Below are positions 23,020 to 32,857 of a stretch of DNA of 64,000 nucleotides, piece after piece; within the stretch, counting starts at the first letter, position 1; each line of letters opens with the position of its first letter. The stretch spans positions 372,001-436,000 of the forward strand of contig QJNS01000003.1 of the NCBI GenBank assembly GCA_004154925.1, written 5' to 3'. Below the pieces are notes generated by a model, which was given only the letters and a program-made list of their open reading frames with translations, had not been told where the DNA came from and did no database searches. The translations under genes and the position numbers were made by a program. Source of the DNA: Monosporascus cannonballus (taxonomy: Eukaryota > Ascomycota > Sordariomycetes > Xylariales).

Positions 23020-25594
23020 ATATCGTATTTTTTAATACTTATTTTTTTCTTTTATTTTGTCTTTTTAGGTAATAAGGCTTTTGTCGTATCCTTATGCTTA
23101 TATTTGTTGCCATTTTCGAACAAATATTAAAGTTTTAATTTTTTTATTTGTTAATAAAGTATAAAGTGAACTTTATTTAGTTAATTCCTTGATTAATTAA
23201 AACTTTATATAAACATATTTATAGTAATCCTAAGATTTTATCGTAATTCCTAAATAAAACGATATCGAAATCGATTTTTTCATGTTATTTTTAAATAAAA
23301 ATTTCGAAATAATTAATTTCGCGTATAACTTTTCTGTTATCGTAAGCAAATTCTTATTCGTTGATATTTGTCGTTATATAAGGTTTTAACTGGTATCTTT
23401 ATAACAGTTTAAGCTTATTAATTATATCCGATATAATGTAATTTCCGCGTAAAGTTTCGTAATCTACTATTACCGTATATTAATAGATTCCGATTTTACG
23501 TCCGAAATAATAAGGTTATTAACGGCTCCTATCGTCGCATTTAAAGCTTTTTTTGAGAATTCCCTTTAATTTCTTTAGGTTTTATTATTTTGCGGCTTTT
23601 TTATAAATAGCCTTTTTTTTAACCTTTATTCGATTTTGTTAAATTTTGTTTATATTTTTATGTTTAACGCATTCCGCTGTTATATTTGTTATTATTGCCG
23701 GGGTACCGTTTTTTCTAATTATATTAATTATTTTTGATTTTGTTGTAAATAAATGTTTTATTAAGTAAATTATTTTTTATAGTTTTAATTATATCTTATT
23801 ATACGTTATATAAATTATTGTTCGAGGGTTCGTTTATAAATTATCGTATCTTTTCCTCAATAATTTTGTTCGTAAGGGTTTATAATAAATACTAATTAAA
23901 TATAAAGATTTATAATACTTTTTAGGTAATAACTTTTATTATATATTGGATTAATTTTTTTCCGTTTAGTAATTGCATTATTGGGAATAATAAAAAAGGT
24001 TTTTTTACGGGTATTATTCTTTTCGGGCTAGCTTTTTATTTCGGCCAATTATTAAATATTTTCTAGAGTTATATATCGAATGTATTAATATTATTATTTA
24101 TCGTTTTTGTTATTTTCGGTTCGGTTTGAAAAATCGATTCCTTTATAATATATACGAAGAATTCGTTTATGGATATATTGTTTTCATTTTTCGTAATTAA
24201 GATATTTTCGTCGTCGGCAATATATAGCATGTATTTTGCTATATCGATCAGGGGTTTCGAGATAAACGTTTTCTGTTTAATTCTAGTATTTGCGTAATTA
24301 TTTTTATTATGTTTTTTATTATATTTACGATATTTATCAAGTTAGATTCCTGATTTTTCGTATTTCTTGTTGGATTTTTCGTTATGGGGAACCTGGTAGG
24401 TATGTAGGCCGAATTATGTTAATAAATATATTTCCGTTTTTTTAATTCTTTTTAGATTATTTTTCGGATATATATATCTAATTATTCTGTCGGGGTTTTT
24501 TAGGTACCTTGTATTACTTTACCTTATACCCCATTTTATTGCAATTAAAATATTTGGTTTAATTTTAATTGTTTGTATAAGTAGCTCCTAATTTTATACG
24601 TTTTAATTCTATGCCGTAAGAAATATTACTGCGTCGAAAAGCGTTAATATTTGTCGTATATCGAGGTTTATTATTATTTTTTTCTTTTGATACCCCTAAT
24701 ATATTAGGCATATTATCGATGGTCTATCTTGATTATTATAACGATATAATCCGATAAATAGTTAGGCCGATTAAATTTAAAAAGGATTTTCTGTATTTCT
24801 TTTTTTTAGATCGTCGAAAAATTTAGCTATTAATATTTTTTTATTTTTTATTTAATTTAAAGATTAATTAAATTAATATACTGCCGTAATTAAATATTCA
24901 TCGTTTTTATCGTAATTATTAAATTAATAATTTGGCTTTCATATATTATTTATAACTTAAAATTTTAAATTAATATTTATTAAAATTATATATAATCGTT
25001 ATATATTCGTATTATTTTCGAATTCCGTTTTTCGATTAGGAAAATAACGTATTTTTTTATAACGGGTTTAAGTTACGTAACCGTATTTCCGGTTAATCGT
25101 CCGATTACAAATTAAATTCGTATAATAAATATAATTAATTAAATAAGAAAATACCCGAAATATATTTGATATTATCTTCAAAATAGCTATACCTTAGTTA
25201 AGGTTTTATCGAAAAATTCTAATTTAAAAAGCTTAAAAATCTTTTTTAGTTTTTTTTTTGGTAAAATTTAGCTTAATAATCTGGTTCGTTTAAAAGGGTT
25301 TTTTAATTTTGCGGGCTTTTTTTCTCTTAAGCTTTTTATAAGCGGTTTAAAGGGATATTAGAAGGTTATTGTTATTTTTCTTAAGTTAAATAATACGTTC
25401 GTTTATAGCGTCCAGACGTCGAAGAACTTTTTCGCGAAAAAAGCAAGGTTTTTCTTTTTTCTTTTCGAATTCAATTTTAATGTCCGGGTTATCAAAAACC
25501 TGATAAATAGGTTATTTGGGTTATTTATTAGAAAATATAATATCGGCGATATTGCTTAAAATTTAAAGGTATTTTTAAATAAAAGTTTGTAATA
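23020..25594 (-). pseudogene. Element D gag and pol start remnant
   Basis: Continuation of D to the right of C. It aligns with 13,540-15,900 of B and 16,680-19,050 of A. It contains the protease/gag side on the minus strand, fully broken by RIP. No domain is readable with confidence. Confidence 0.65.
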
Positions 25595-25921
25595 TATAAT
25601 AATTAATAAATTTAATTAATTATTAAACCTTAATTAAACGGATTTATATCAATAAAAATATCGTAAAAATTAAATAATAAACGTATATATTTTTTTTAAA
25701 TCCCGTTAAATTCTTAAAATTATTTCAGATCTATATTGGATAACTGCATGAATCCCGTTAAATCCCTTGGATCATTCCGGATCTATATCGAATAACTGCA
25801 TGGATCTCGTTAAATTCCTTGGATCACTTCGGATCTATGTTACGTAAGCTCGACCCACTTGGGCTCTGTTTCGGTCATCAAGTGACCGTTTTCGAGACCC
25901 TCTCTTGGTTAGGTCATAATA
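25595..25921 (-). repeat. Element D 5' LTR with 58-bp minisatellite
   Basis: 327 bp, begins TATAATAATTAATAAA (aligned to the A and B LTR starts) and ends GGTCATAATA. Three copies of a unit of roughly 58 bp (CCCGTTAAAT...CCTTGGATCA...GGATCTATAT...AACTGCATG) lie at about 25,690-25,850. They become less mutated from left to right. A and B have unrelated repeat units at this place. Confidence 0.8.
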
Positions 25922-26324
25922 TTAAAAGGTTTATGAAATTTTTACACAAACCGAAAAATAAAGAAAAAAAGTTTTTAATACGCGAAAATAACTAAAAAAA
26001 TAAGGGTATAAAACGCAAAACGTAAATTTACTATTTCGTTACTCGTTACCGTAATAATAATAAGGAGAAAAAAAGTACAGTAATAACTTTTTCCTAGTGC
26101 ATTTAATATACGTATAGCTTATCTTTTATTAATTAAATCTATTAATTACGTTATTTTTTATAACGATTATTTAATGATTATAAACACTACGGTAAACAAA
26201 TTTAAGAAAATATTTCTTTTTTATCTAAGAAGTATATTATATAAAAAAAGGTATTTATATTAATTATCAAATTCCATAGCACTCTAAAATACTTTATTGC
26301 GGCGCGTTTATAATATATAAAAAG
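25922..26324. other. AT-rich flank, nothing recognised
   Basis: RIP-like composition without a readable domain. Possibly host repeat outside element D. The matching target duplication of D lies beyond the left window edge. Confidence 0.5.
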
Positions 26325-26425
26325 CTTTCTAGTTACAGCTCTCTGAAGCTTAATTCTAGTCAGACAATTATCACTTCCCACACTTTATACAACCTTTTCT
26401 CGTGATCAGCCTAGCTGTGACAATT
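26325..26425 (-). repeat. Dispersed repeat Rb, copy 1
   Basis: About 100 bp read on the minus strand (TCACAG...GCTGATC...AGTGATAATTGTCTGACTAGAAT) also occurs on the plus strand at 40,165-40,290 and 62,945-63,050. Here it lies directly downstream of the DUF3435 relic. Confidence 0.75.
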
Positions 26426-26465
26426 AAGTAAATCTAATAAATGCGGCAATTGCCCTGGCAAGTTC

Positions 26466-27387
26466 TTACGACGCCATACTTGCACACGGCTGTGTCGAAA
26501 AATTGTCCTCATTTATGGATTGTGAGGGCGGTATCCGCGCTATAGCATCCGAGGCTGGATGTACTATACCCAGGGTAGATGCAGCTTCATGTACTGATTT
26601 GCCGTAGGGTTTCCATATACTAGAACTCGAAAATGCTAATACGTCGTAGAAATCTATCACATACAGCTTTTCGAGAGCGAAGTAAGTAAAGATGGAGATT
26701 CGGAGGTTTTCTTGTGAAGCTCGAGGAGTCTTACAGATAGTTATACACGAATGCGTGGGAGTAGAATCACCAGGGGCCGGAACTGGACCTTGTAGAAAGT
26801 GGTTAAAAGGGGCGAAGAAATAGAATATCATACTAAGAATGTTCCAATAGGTCATAATGGAAGACTCTTTCTTATCCTAGAGTTTTTAATTCTGTAGTGT
26901 GAATAGCTCTCGTAAATCCACGCCTTGGACGACTTAAGGGATTCTTCTGGTGCATCTCTATAGCCTCGCAAAACCTGATTACAAGTTGTCAGTTTTAGCC
27001 GCCACCCCGGTAAAAGAACAACGACTTACATATTTAACCTTTGCGCCTCTAGCACGATTAGCTTTTTCGTACTATCACCGTAATTAGTCATCACAGGACC
27101 CTCTGATTCGTATTTGTTAATTAACATCATGTAGTAGTTGACAAGATCGTCAGGGTCTCGTTCGGTAAAAGCCTAGCTAGAATTAAAAGCATCTAAATCC
27201 GAATCGGAGACAGAATTACAATCAAGCTAGAGTTAGAGTCTGTATCTAAGTCCGTATCTGAGCCGTAGATAGAGTCATAATTACCGCAGTCCGATTCCCA
27301 ATACCCTTTCTATTAATCCTCTATGACAGCCCGGAGGAGCCCGCGTTCGATAGTGCGGAAGACTAATGTCAGACCTGGAAACGCCAT
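26466..27387 (-). pseudogene. DUF3435 (Starship-captain-like) tyrosine recombinase relic, N-terminal half
   Basis: The ATG at 27,387 opens MAFPGLTLVFRTIERGLL, followed by an acidic Ser/Asp-rich region (about 27,300-27,180). A segment follows with ERDPDDLVNYYMMLI and STKKLIVLEAQR. A plausible 55-nt intron (26,975-27,029: GTAAGT, CTGAC branch site, CAG) comes next, then SHYRIKNSRIRK and, one frame over, KESSIMTYWNILSMIF. The block NSRIKKESS..TYW..LSM with an acidic N-terminus is, from memory, characteristic of fungal DUF3435 proteins, which include the tyrosine recombinases that mobilise Starship elements. Breaks are at least a TAA-TAG pair, two further TAG codons (RIP-type CAG to TAG) and a frameshift near 26,900. 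After 26,850 similarity fades and the catalytic domain is not recognisable. Confidence 0.6.
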
Positions 27388-27571
27388 GGTTTAGCTAGCC
27401 AACCGCTAGTGGACATTACGGTTAGTATCTTCGGTATTCCTTCCTCTCAGCTACCACTGTTTTCACGTGTATTTAAGGAGGCTTCGCTGCCTTTACTCTC
27501 TAGCTAGAACTTCTTGGAGGTAAACCTGATAACTTATCCTTCAGTTATATAAGCCTCAGTGTGAGATGTCA
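27388..27571 (-). repeat. Dispersed repeat Ra, copy 1 (upstream flank of the DUF3435 relic)
   Basis: Starts at the ATG of the relic and runs to about 27,571. A diverged copy is at 62,636-62,846 in the same orientation (shared ACCACTGTTTT, ACGTGTATTT, GAGGCTTCGCT, AACCTGATAA). It probably represents the 5' untranslated or end region of the recombinase-bearing element. Confidence 0.7.
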
Positions 27572-27835
27572 TGGTCTCATACTTGGGGGGCTTAGGGTCT
27601 CTCCGACTCTATAGATATATTTTCGGAGATGTGTGTTGCATTACCCCTTTTTAACCCCTATTCCCACGGCTTGGCCCCAGAATACGACCTGACCACAGAG
27701 CGAAGCACAGTGAACTCATGGTTGTGATAACAATTTCACTTATCTAAGGCAACCTTAGTGTGCCCCTAACTATATCCGCTCCGGGAACCCCTGGAACCGA
27801 ACCACGCCCCGAAATCCCATCCGCTAGATACGCCC
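27572..27835. other. Intergenic, nothing recognised
   Basis: Ordinary composition, the transition from repeat to gene island. Probably includes the 3' end of the GH43 transcript. Confidence 0.5.
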
Positions 27836-28849
27836 CTACGTCATGACCACGGGCTTAATGGACCCGTCCTCGTCAAACTCCAGCCGATCCACGGCGATGA
27901 CGCGATGGTCGGCCTCGGAATCCCCGACGATGCGGCGGTGGTACACGATCCAGTACGCGCCCTCGTCGTCGCGGACGACGGAGTGGTGGCCCGGCCCGTC
28001 GGCGACCCCGCCGGCCTCGTCCTTGGCGAGGAACACGCCGACGCGGTTGAAGGGGCCCCGGATGGACTCCGAGAAGGCGTAGGCCGCCCGGTAGTCCGGG
28101 GTGCCGTAGCCGCCCTCGCTCCACATGAAGTAGTACCGCCCCGCGTGCTTAAGCATGTACGGCCCCTCGCCGTAGCCCTCGTCGGGCGTGATGTCGGCGA
28201 CGGCGGGGCCCGGGGACCCGTCGGGCCAGGCGTCGCCGAGGGACACCATGTCGTCGGCCAGCGGCGCGATGTTGGCGCGGCTGCCGCCCCAGACGAGGTA
28301 CGTGGCCCCGTCCTCGTCGACGAAGACCTGCTGGTCCATGGGATTCGCCCCGTTGACCTTCTCGCCGACGAGGGGGCCGTCGACGGCGTCGACGAACGGG
28401 CCGCCCGGGTCCCTCGAGGACGCGACGCCGATCCCCGTCTGCTCCTCCTCGTTCGCGACGGGGTTGTTCGCCGTGTAGTACAGGTAGTAGACGCCCCCGC
28501 GCTCGACGGCGCAGGGCGCCCAGAACGAGTGCCGCGCCCAGGCGGAGCCCTCGGCGGCGGTGAAGACGCGCGGGTGCGGCTCCCAGGGCCCGTTTCCTAT
28601 GTCCCGCGAGGAGAACGCGTCGAAGTAGCCTTGGTCCCCGAACGCGACCGAGACTGTCGCGTACACCCAGTACGTATCCCCGAACTTGACGCCGTCGGGG
28701 TCCGCGTACCAGCCATCGGCGATGGGGTTCGTGCTGTTGGCCGAGGTGGTGGCTATGCCGGGGTTAGGAAGGCTGGATGCGCTGGTTATGGGGGACGGTA
28801 GCAGGAGGCATGGTAAAGCTCCGCTCAGGAATCCGGTTGGCCTCTTCAT
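27836..28849 (-). CDS. Secreted glycoside hydrolase family 43 enzyme
   Basis: Single-exon, 337 residues. I chose the ATG at 28,849 because it gives a clean secretion signal (MKRPTGFLSGALPCLLLPSP, cleavage around ITSASS). An in-frame ATG at 28,912 would add 21 residues in front of it. The mature part is a five-bladed propeller of GH43 type with the three family acids: Asp in WYADPDG (base, residue 50), Asp in NPMDQQVF (pKa modulator, 172) and Glu in GYGEGPYM (acid, 228). GH43 enzymes hydrolyse arabinose- or xylose-containing plant polysaccharides or galactans; which substrate cannot be told here. A late AYWIVYHRR segment also fits the family. No break is seen. Role is probably plant cell-wall degradation outside the cell. 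Confidence 0.85.
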   Translation of the reverse strand: MKRPTGFLSGALPCLLLPSPITSASSLPNPGIATTSANSTNPIADGWYADPDGVKFGDTYWVYATVSVAFGDQGYFDAFSSRDIGNGPWEPHPRVFTAAEGSAWARHSFWAPCAVERGGVYYLYYTANNPVANEEEQTGIGVASSRDPGGPFVDAVDGPLVGEKVNGANPMDQQVFVDEDGATYLVWGGSRANIAPLADDMVSLGDAWPDGSPGPAVADITPDEGYGEGPYMLKHAGRYYFMWSEGGYGTPDYRAAYAFSESIRGPFNRVGVFLAKDEAGGVADGPGHHSVVRDDEGAYWIVYHRRIVGDSEADHRVIAVDRLEFDEDGSIKPVVMT

Positions 28850-28912
28850 GACTTTAGGTGGTAGCCTGGCAGGGCCTCTTAAGACGAGGATTTTTTTGAA
28901 GAGTCCAAACAA

Positions 28913-29893
28913 CTAACTCGGTGATCTGGCTGCCCACCTTCCTATGGTAACAGGCGGTATATATGAACCACGGGGGACCTTCTACCCCAGTACTCTGAAT
29001 CACGACTTGTCGCTATTCGGGAAAGGAATAGGGTGTCAGTTAAAGCGGAGGTGTTCGTGACCAACTATCGGACCGGCAAGCGCAGTTTTACATATATCCA
29101 CCACGATCAAGCAATGGCGACCTCAACGCCGCTCACAGACCGAATCCCGTGAGACGATGGTGCACTATACTATACCAGCCGGGCAACCTACCCAGCCCGC
29201 CCCATCCCCCCTTCCTGTTCCACGCGCCACATATTAGAGACATTACATCGCACAAGCATATGCGTGTAGAAGCTCGGCGCTGCGGGGAAGCAAAACAAGG
29301 TCGGAGGTAGGTCAATTCAAGGCGGCCAAAGAAAAGCTCCCCCCCCCCCCCCCCGCCCCCGTAGCGCGGGCTTCCGCAATAGGCAACTCACGAATATGCA
29401 CGAATATGCGGCTGTCTGGATCGTCGGAGGGAGGGCTGGGGGGTAGTATTCGGCGGGTGTCACATGCCGGGCCAGTGCCCCCCCCATGCTTGTTTGTCAT
29501 CTGTCAATGGGCCGCCTTTATGCGGATCATGTGATTTGCGGAGATGCCAAGTTCCTCGGGGTTGGATGTTCGTTGACTTCGTGTGATCATCTTCAGCCAC
29601 GAATTGCCTAAGTTTGGGGGATAAGCGGTCTTGAAGGCGGTTGGAGTGGCAGGACCAAACGTCACGAGACGGAAGTTTGAAATGAGCTTGTTGCAAAACA
29701 ATGCTACCATACAAATCTACTGCCTTTTGGCCGTACCAGACCCCGAAACGCCGCTCATGATGCACGCCCCCGATTAAACCACCCGGTTTTTCATTCATTG
29801 CACACCGTCGACTCGCATGCCATCCAATTACTCGCCCCATGTCCCCTGACTGGGGCACAATCATCGTTATCAGTTCCTTCACCATCGTACATT
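28913..29893. other. Intergenic between GH43 and eIF3e
   Basis: Holds the GH43 promoter on its left and the eIF3e 3' region on its right. A C-run of 16 (29,339-29,354) followed by G and five more C is the main low-complexity feature. Stop-free stretches at 29,133-29,885 show no family resemblance. Confidence 0.55.
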
Positions 29894-31253
29894 CTATCTA
29901 GCGACGGCAGCACTGAGCACCTGGGTCCTGAAGAATCCGCCCTTAGTCCGCTCGATGACCTGCTGGTAGACGGAGCTGGGAGGGTGGTTCATGACGACGG
30001 TGCCCTCCTTGTAATCGATCTTGGCGTCGACCCTCGTGTCGCGGATCAGATTGACGATCCACTTCTCGCCTTCGTCCTGGTTCAGGCCCAGCCGCGCGCT
30101 CAGATCCTTGATGTCGATCCGGGCGTGGATCTTGCAGTAGCTCTCCGAGATGAGATGGCGGGCGGCGTCGACGAAAACATCGGCGGTGGAGAAGAGGAAG
30201 AAGTCGGATCGCAGGATCTCCTCGGCCAGTGAGAGGTGTCGCTGCGCCTCCTCGAAGTCGAAATCAATGTAGAGTGCCCGGATGAAGTCGGTGACGGGGT
30301 CGCTGTACTCGTAGGCCTCCTGCTTGACGATGCGGATGATGTCCTTGAGCTGTTTCTGGTACTGGCCGGAATTCCTAGCGCGGCCGCGACCGGTGATGAC
30401 GCAGGCGGTCAGGTAGCGGAGAATCCAGGGGCAGCTGGTCTGGATGGTGTTGATGTAGGCAGGGCTGAAGAACAGCTCTAGCAGTGTGTCTCGCGTCGAG
30501 TCGTCGTTGAAGAGAGGGAAGAGGGCCCAGTGGATGAGCCATGTGCGGTTCGTGAGCTGCGCCAGAGGGTTGTTGAAGAGCTTGGTGTCGATCATCTCCT
30601 TGACCTTCTGCAGCTCCTCAACACTCTCGCTCCAGTTGGTGCTTAGGATCTCGGAAGCGAATTTACCCCAGGTCGCCGCCGCGACCTTGTCGTTGTCCGT
30701 CGACAGAACACGGAACTGGTAGAGTAGATCGGCGGCACCGGCATAATCGCCGCAGCTGTACTTGAAGTTACCGAAGTCGTAGAGGGCATTCACCATATCG
30801 ATGGTGACCTGTCTGCCGGGTTAGCAGATTCCCAAGCAAATAGAATGTCGCGCAGACATCTCGTCAACGTACATCATGCTCCTTCTTCAGGAACTCCAAG
30901 TTAGCCACCTTGTCGCTCCTGAGGTTGCCAACGACGTCTTCCCTCTCAAGCAGGTCGGTAAGCTTGCTGGTGCTCTTCTCGAACTGCTCGATGCGGGCAA
31001 GGACCTTCTGTCTCTTCTCGTTGAACTCGGCCGGTGGTTGCTCGAGGCCCTCGAGCTCCGCTTTCAAGTTGCCGATGAAGTCGGTCATGTTGGTCGCCTT
31101 GAGGAGCTCATACTTGGCCTGGGTGATGGCACGAACCTCCGAGTCGGGGGCATCTTCGGGGATCTGACCGGCCTGGAATTCCAAGAGGGGGAAGATGAGG
31201 TGGCGGTCGAGGTGCCTCACCAAGTTGGGCAGGAGATCGTATTTTTCTGTCAT
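29894..31253 (-). CDS. INT6: Translation initiation factor eIF3 subunit E
   Basis: Two exons, 30,873-31,253 and 29,894-30,808, with a 64-nt intron (30,809-30,872: GTACGT donor, GCTAAC branch site, CAG acceptor, phase 0). The product is 431 residues, close to fungal eIF3e length. It begins [26 protein letters not shown], the conserved N-terminus. It continues with a helical-repeat part ([24 protein letters not shown]) and a C-terminal PCI/winged-helix domain ([23 protein letters not shown]). eIF3e is a scaffold subunit of eIF3 in the cytosol, recruiting 43S complexes. The start at 31,253 is set by the family N-terminus; an upstream ATG at 31,400 is ignored. It is divergent from mL49. Confidence 0.95.
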
Positions 31254-31999
31254 ATTTGCGGCCGGTGTTTGTGAATATCGTGGCAGCCGGGGGGATGACG
31301 ATGTTGTTGATCTCGGTCTGTTGCGAGGAAGTTCGCGATATCGACTTTTCAGCCCGGTGGGAAAATTGAGGATGGAGGGGCAACGGATGCATCCACCCAC
31401 CGCCTTAGGAACGAATTGCTGGGTGAGAATATCAAAAGTCCTGGTACGAATAACCGGGAGAAAAGTGGGTTGTGCGAACCGGGGTTTACCACCTCACCAA
31501 GACAAAGATTTATCCGGTGTTCTACCGGTGTAAATGGCAACCATCACACAGATTTCAAAGCCAATGCCGTTGACTCCGTAGCTTTTAATGATTTAGGGCA
31601 ATAGAGCGGCTCATTCCTAATTTGCCCACCATATTTATCCCCGAGACTCTACATCTGCAGGGAGTCCATTGGTCTATGGGAAGACACAGCACCTAGTTAG
31701 GTAGTTATGTGATATTGAAGGTACCGGTACCAGCACTTGAACCTCCCCTACCTATCTACCTAGGGTTAGTTCCAAGCGGCATGTCTTAACCCCGATCCCG
31801 ATAGTGCTTTATCGAGGTCCCCACAGCACCGGCCGGCCTGCCACTTGCCGGCATCATTAGGTACTTTGGTACATCATATCCCCGGGACCCACTTGCGGCT
31901 CGGTCCAAAAAAAAAAGTTCCAAGATTCAATTCGGTTGATCGACACTCGGAGTTTGCGACGACAATATCCAGGCGCTTCAACCTCAGAATCCGGCAGCC
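31254..31999. promoter_or_regulatory. Divergent promoter region of eIF3e and mL49
   Basis: 746 bp separate two start codons of translation genes pointing away from each other. No TATA box is obvious. Several CT-rich and GGTAC/GGTACC-containing stretches lie at 31,680-31,880. Shared regulation is inferred from the arrangement only. Confidence 0.5.
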
Positions 32000-32545
32000 A
32001 TGATTTGGAGAGCACTCCGGCCGGCAGCGGCTCCCACAGCCTCCGTCATACGAACGCCGATAAGATTCGTCCTCCCCATACGGAACCGAACGTTCTCGAC
32101 ATCGCCCTCCGAGACGACCCCCCCCGCCGACGCCCCAGCAGCGCCTACACTCTCTCCATCTTCCGCTTCCTCCTTCACACAGAGCGCGCCGTCGGTAGCG
32201 TCCCCGCGACCCGCGCAGAAAGTCCAGCTGCCGTATTTCGTGTCCAGGAACAACCTGAACAACTTCAGCGTATACCACAGGGACAAGGCCGGCGGAAACT
32301 TGAAGGTCACGCTGCTGAAGAGGGCGGAGGGGAACCTGCAGGCCCTCAAGCACGACCTGAAAGAGGCTCTGCAGCTGAGGGACGGTGACGTTTCCGTAAA
32401 CAGCGTAACGAAACACATAATAGTGAAGGTAAGTGGCAGAATGAAGTCAATGTTTCTGAGGGAACCCCGCGTTTATTGACGATTTCGGTTCCAGGGCCAC
32501 AGACGGGATGAAATCCTCCACTTCCTGAGGACTATGGGTTTCTGA
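32000..32545 (+). CDS. IMG2: Mitochondrial large ribosomal subunit protein mL49 (Img2 family)
   Basis: Two exons, 32,000-32,428 and 32,495-32,545. The 66-nt intron has a GTAAGT donor and CAG acceptor and is phase 0. The product is 159 residues. The N-terminal 70 are Ala/Ser/Arg-rich with a mitochondrial targeting look (MIWRALRPAAAP, later RNRTFSTSPS). The conserved core is LPYFVSRNNLNNFSVYHRDKA, GGNLKVTLLKR and DGDVSVNSVTKHIIVK. The second exon supplies GHRRDEILHFLRTMGF, the family C-terminus, so the splice is well supported. It is a structural component of the mitoribosome large subunit. Reading through the intron would give an unrelated tail of equal length, which I reject. Confidence 0.95.
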
Positions 32546-32857
32546 GTGGTGTCTCCGGGACCGGAGTGTACAGTTACCGGCGTAACATAGCACCAGGAAA
32601 GAAAGGAACGGACCCTCTGTTCCTCTGGGGCCGTCTGGTTTCCAGTTCTGCGTGTTTATCGCAAGGATAGGAACGGGTGCTGGGCTTCATGGCCCGGCTT
32701 GCTCCCAGTAAGCAATTGGGATGCCCTGAAGCAAGGTCCGCTTGAAAGTGTGCAACATGTACAAAATGTATGCGAGCAGACTAAAAAGGGCTCGCGAGTG
32801 TACAAGAAGTATAAATATACCAGAAAATACCCCATTCAACCGCTTCCTAACTCTGGA
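32546..32857. other. Intergenic, tail-to-tail
   Basis: 312 bp between the 3' ends of mL49 (+) and the ammonia-lyase-like gene (-). Contains both 3' untranslated regions; no further gene seen. Confidence 0.6.

Larger units (their letters stand above)
1..25921 (-). mobile_element. Element D: Ty3-type LTR retrotransposon, 5' part, interrupted by element C
   Basis: D occupies 1-2,062 and resumes at 23,020; the sequence between is the later insertion C. It belongs to the same family as A and B, since its parts align with theirs (for example 1,790-1,860 with 13,240-13,310, and 23,020-25,560 with the gag side of A and B). It is read on the minus strand, so its 5' LTR is at 25,595-25,921, gag lies at about 23.5-25.5 kb, and pol runs off the left window edge. 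The 3' LTR is outside the window. All frames are broken by RIP. It is the outermost, hence oldest, of the four nested elements. Confidence 0.8.
1..26330. other. AT-rich RIP-mutated block (nested retrotransposons)
   Basis: Base composition is extremely AT-rich and almost every possible reading frame is cut by TAA or TAG. CpA and TpG are scarce and TpA abundant, the mark of RIP. CpG remains fairly common. The block is not featureless: LTR pairs, reverse transcriptase, integrase, chromodomain and zinc-knuckle remains can be read in it. The elements are listed separately. Short, less mutated islands lie inside the LTRs and just after the left LTR of element C. Confidence 0.9.

Noticed and set aside
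27905..28801. 298-residue plus-strand ORF opposite the GH43 gene
   Set aside because: Shadow of a GC-rich gene. It is Val/Gly/Arg-rich with no motif, while the minus strand has a signal peptide and the three GH43 acids.
29798..31533. Several plus-strand ORFs across eIF3e
   Set aside because: They overlap the well-supported eIF3e exons and resemble nothing.
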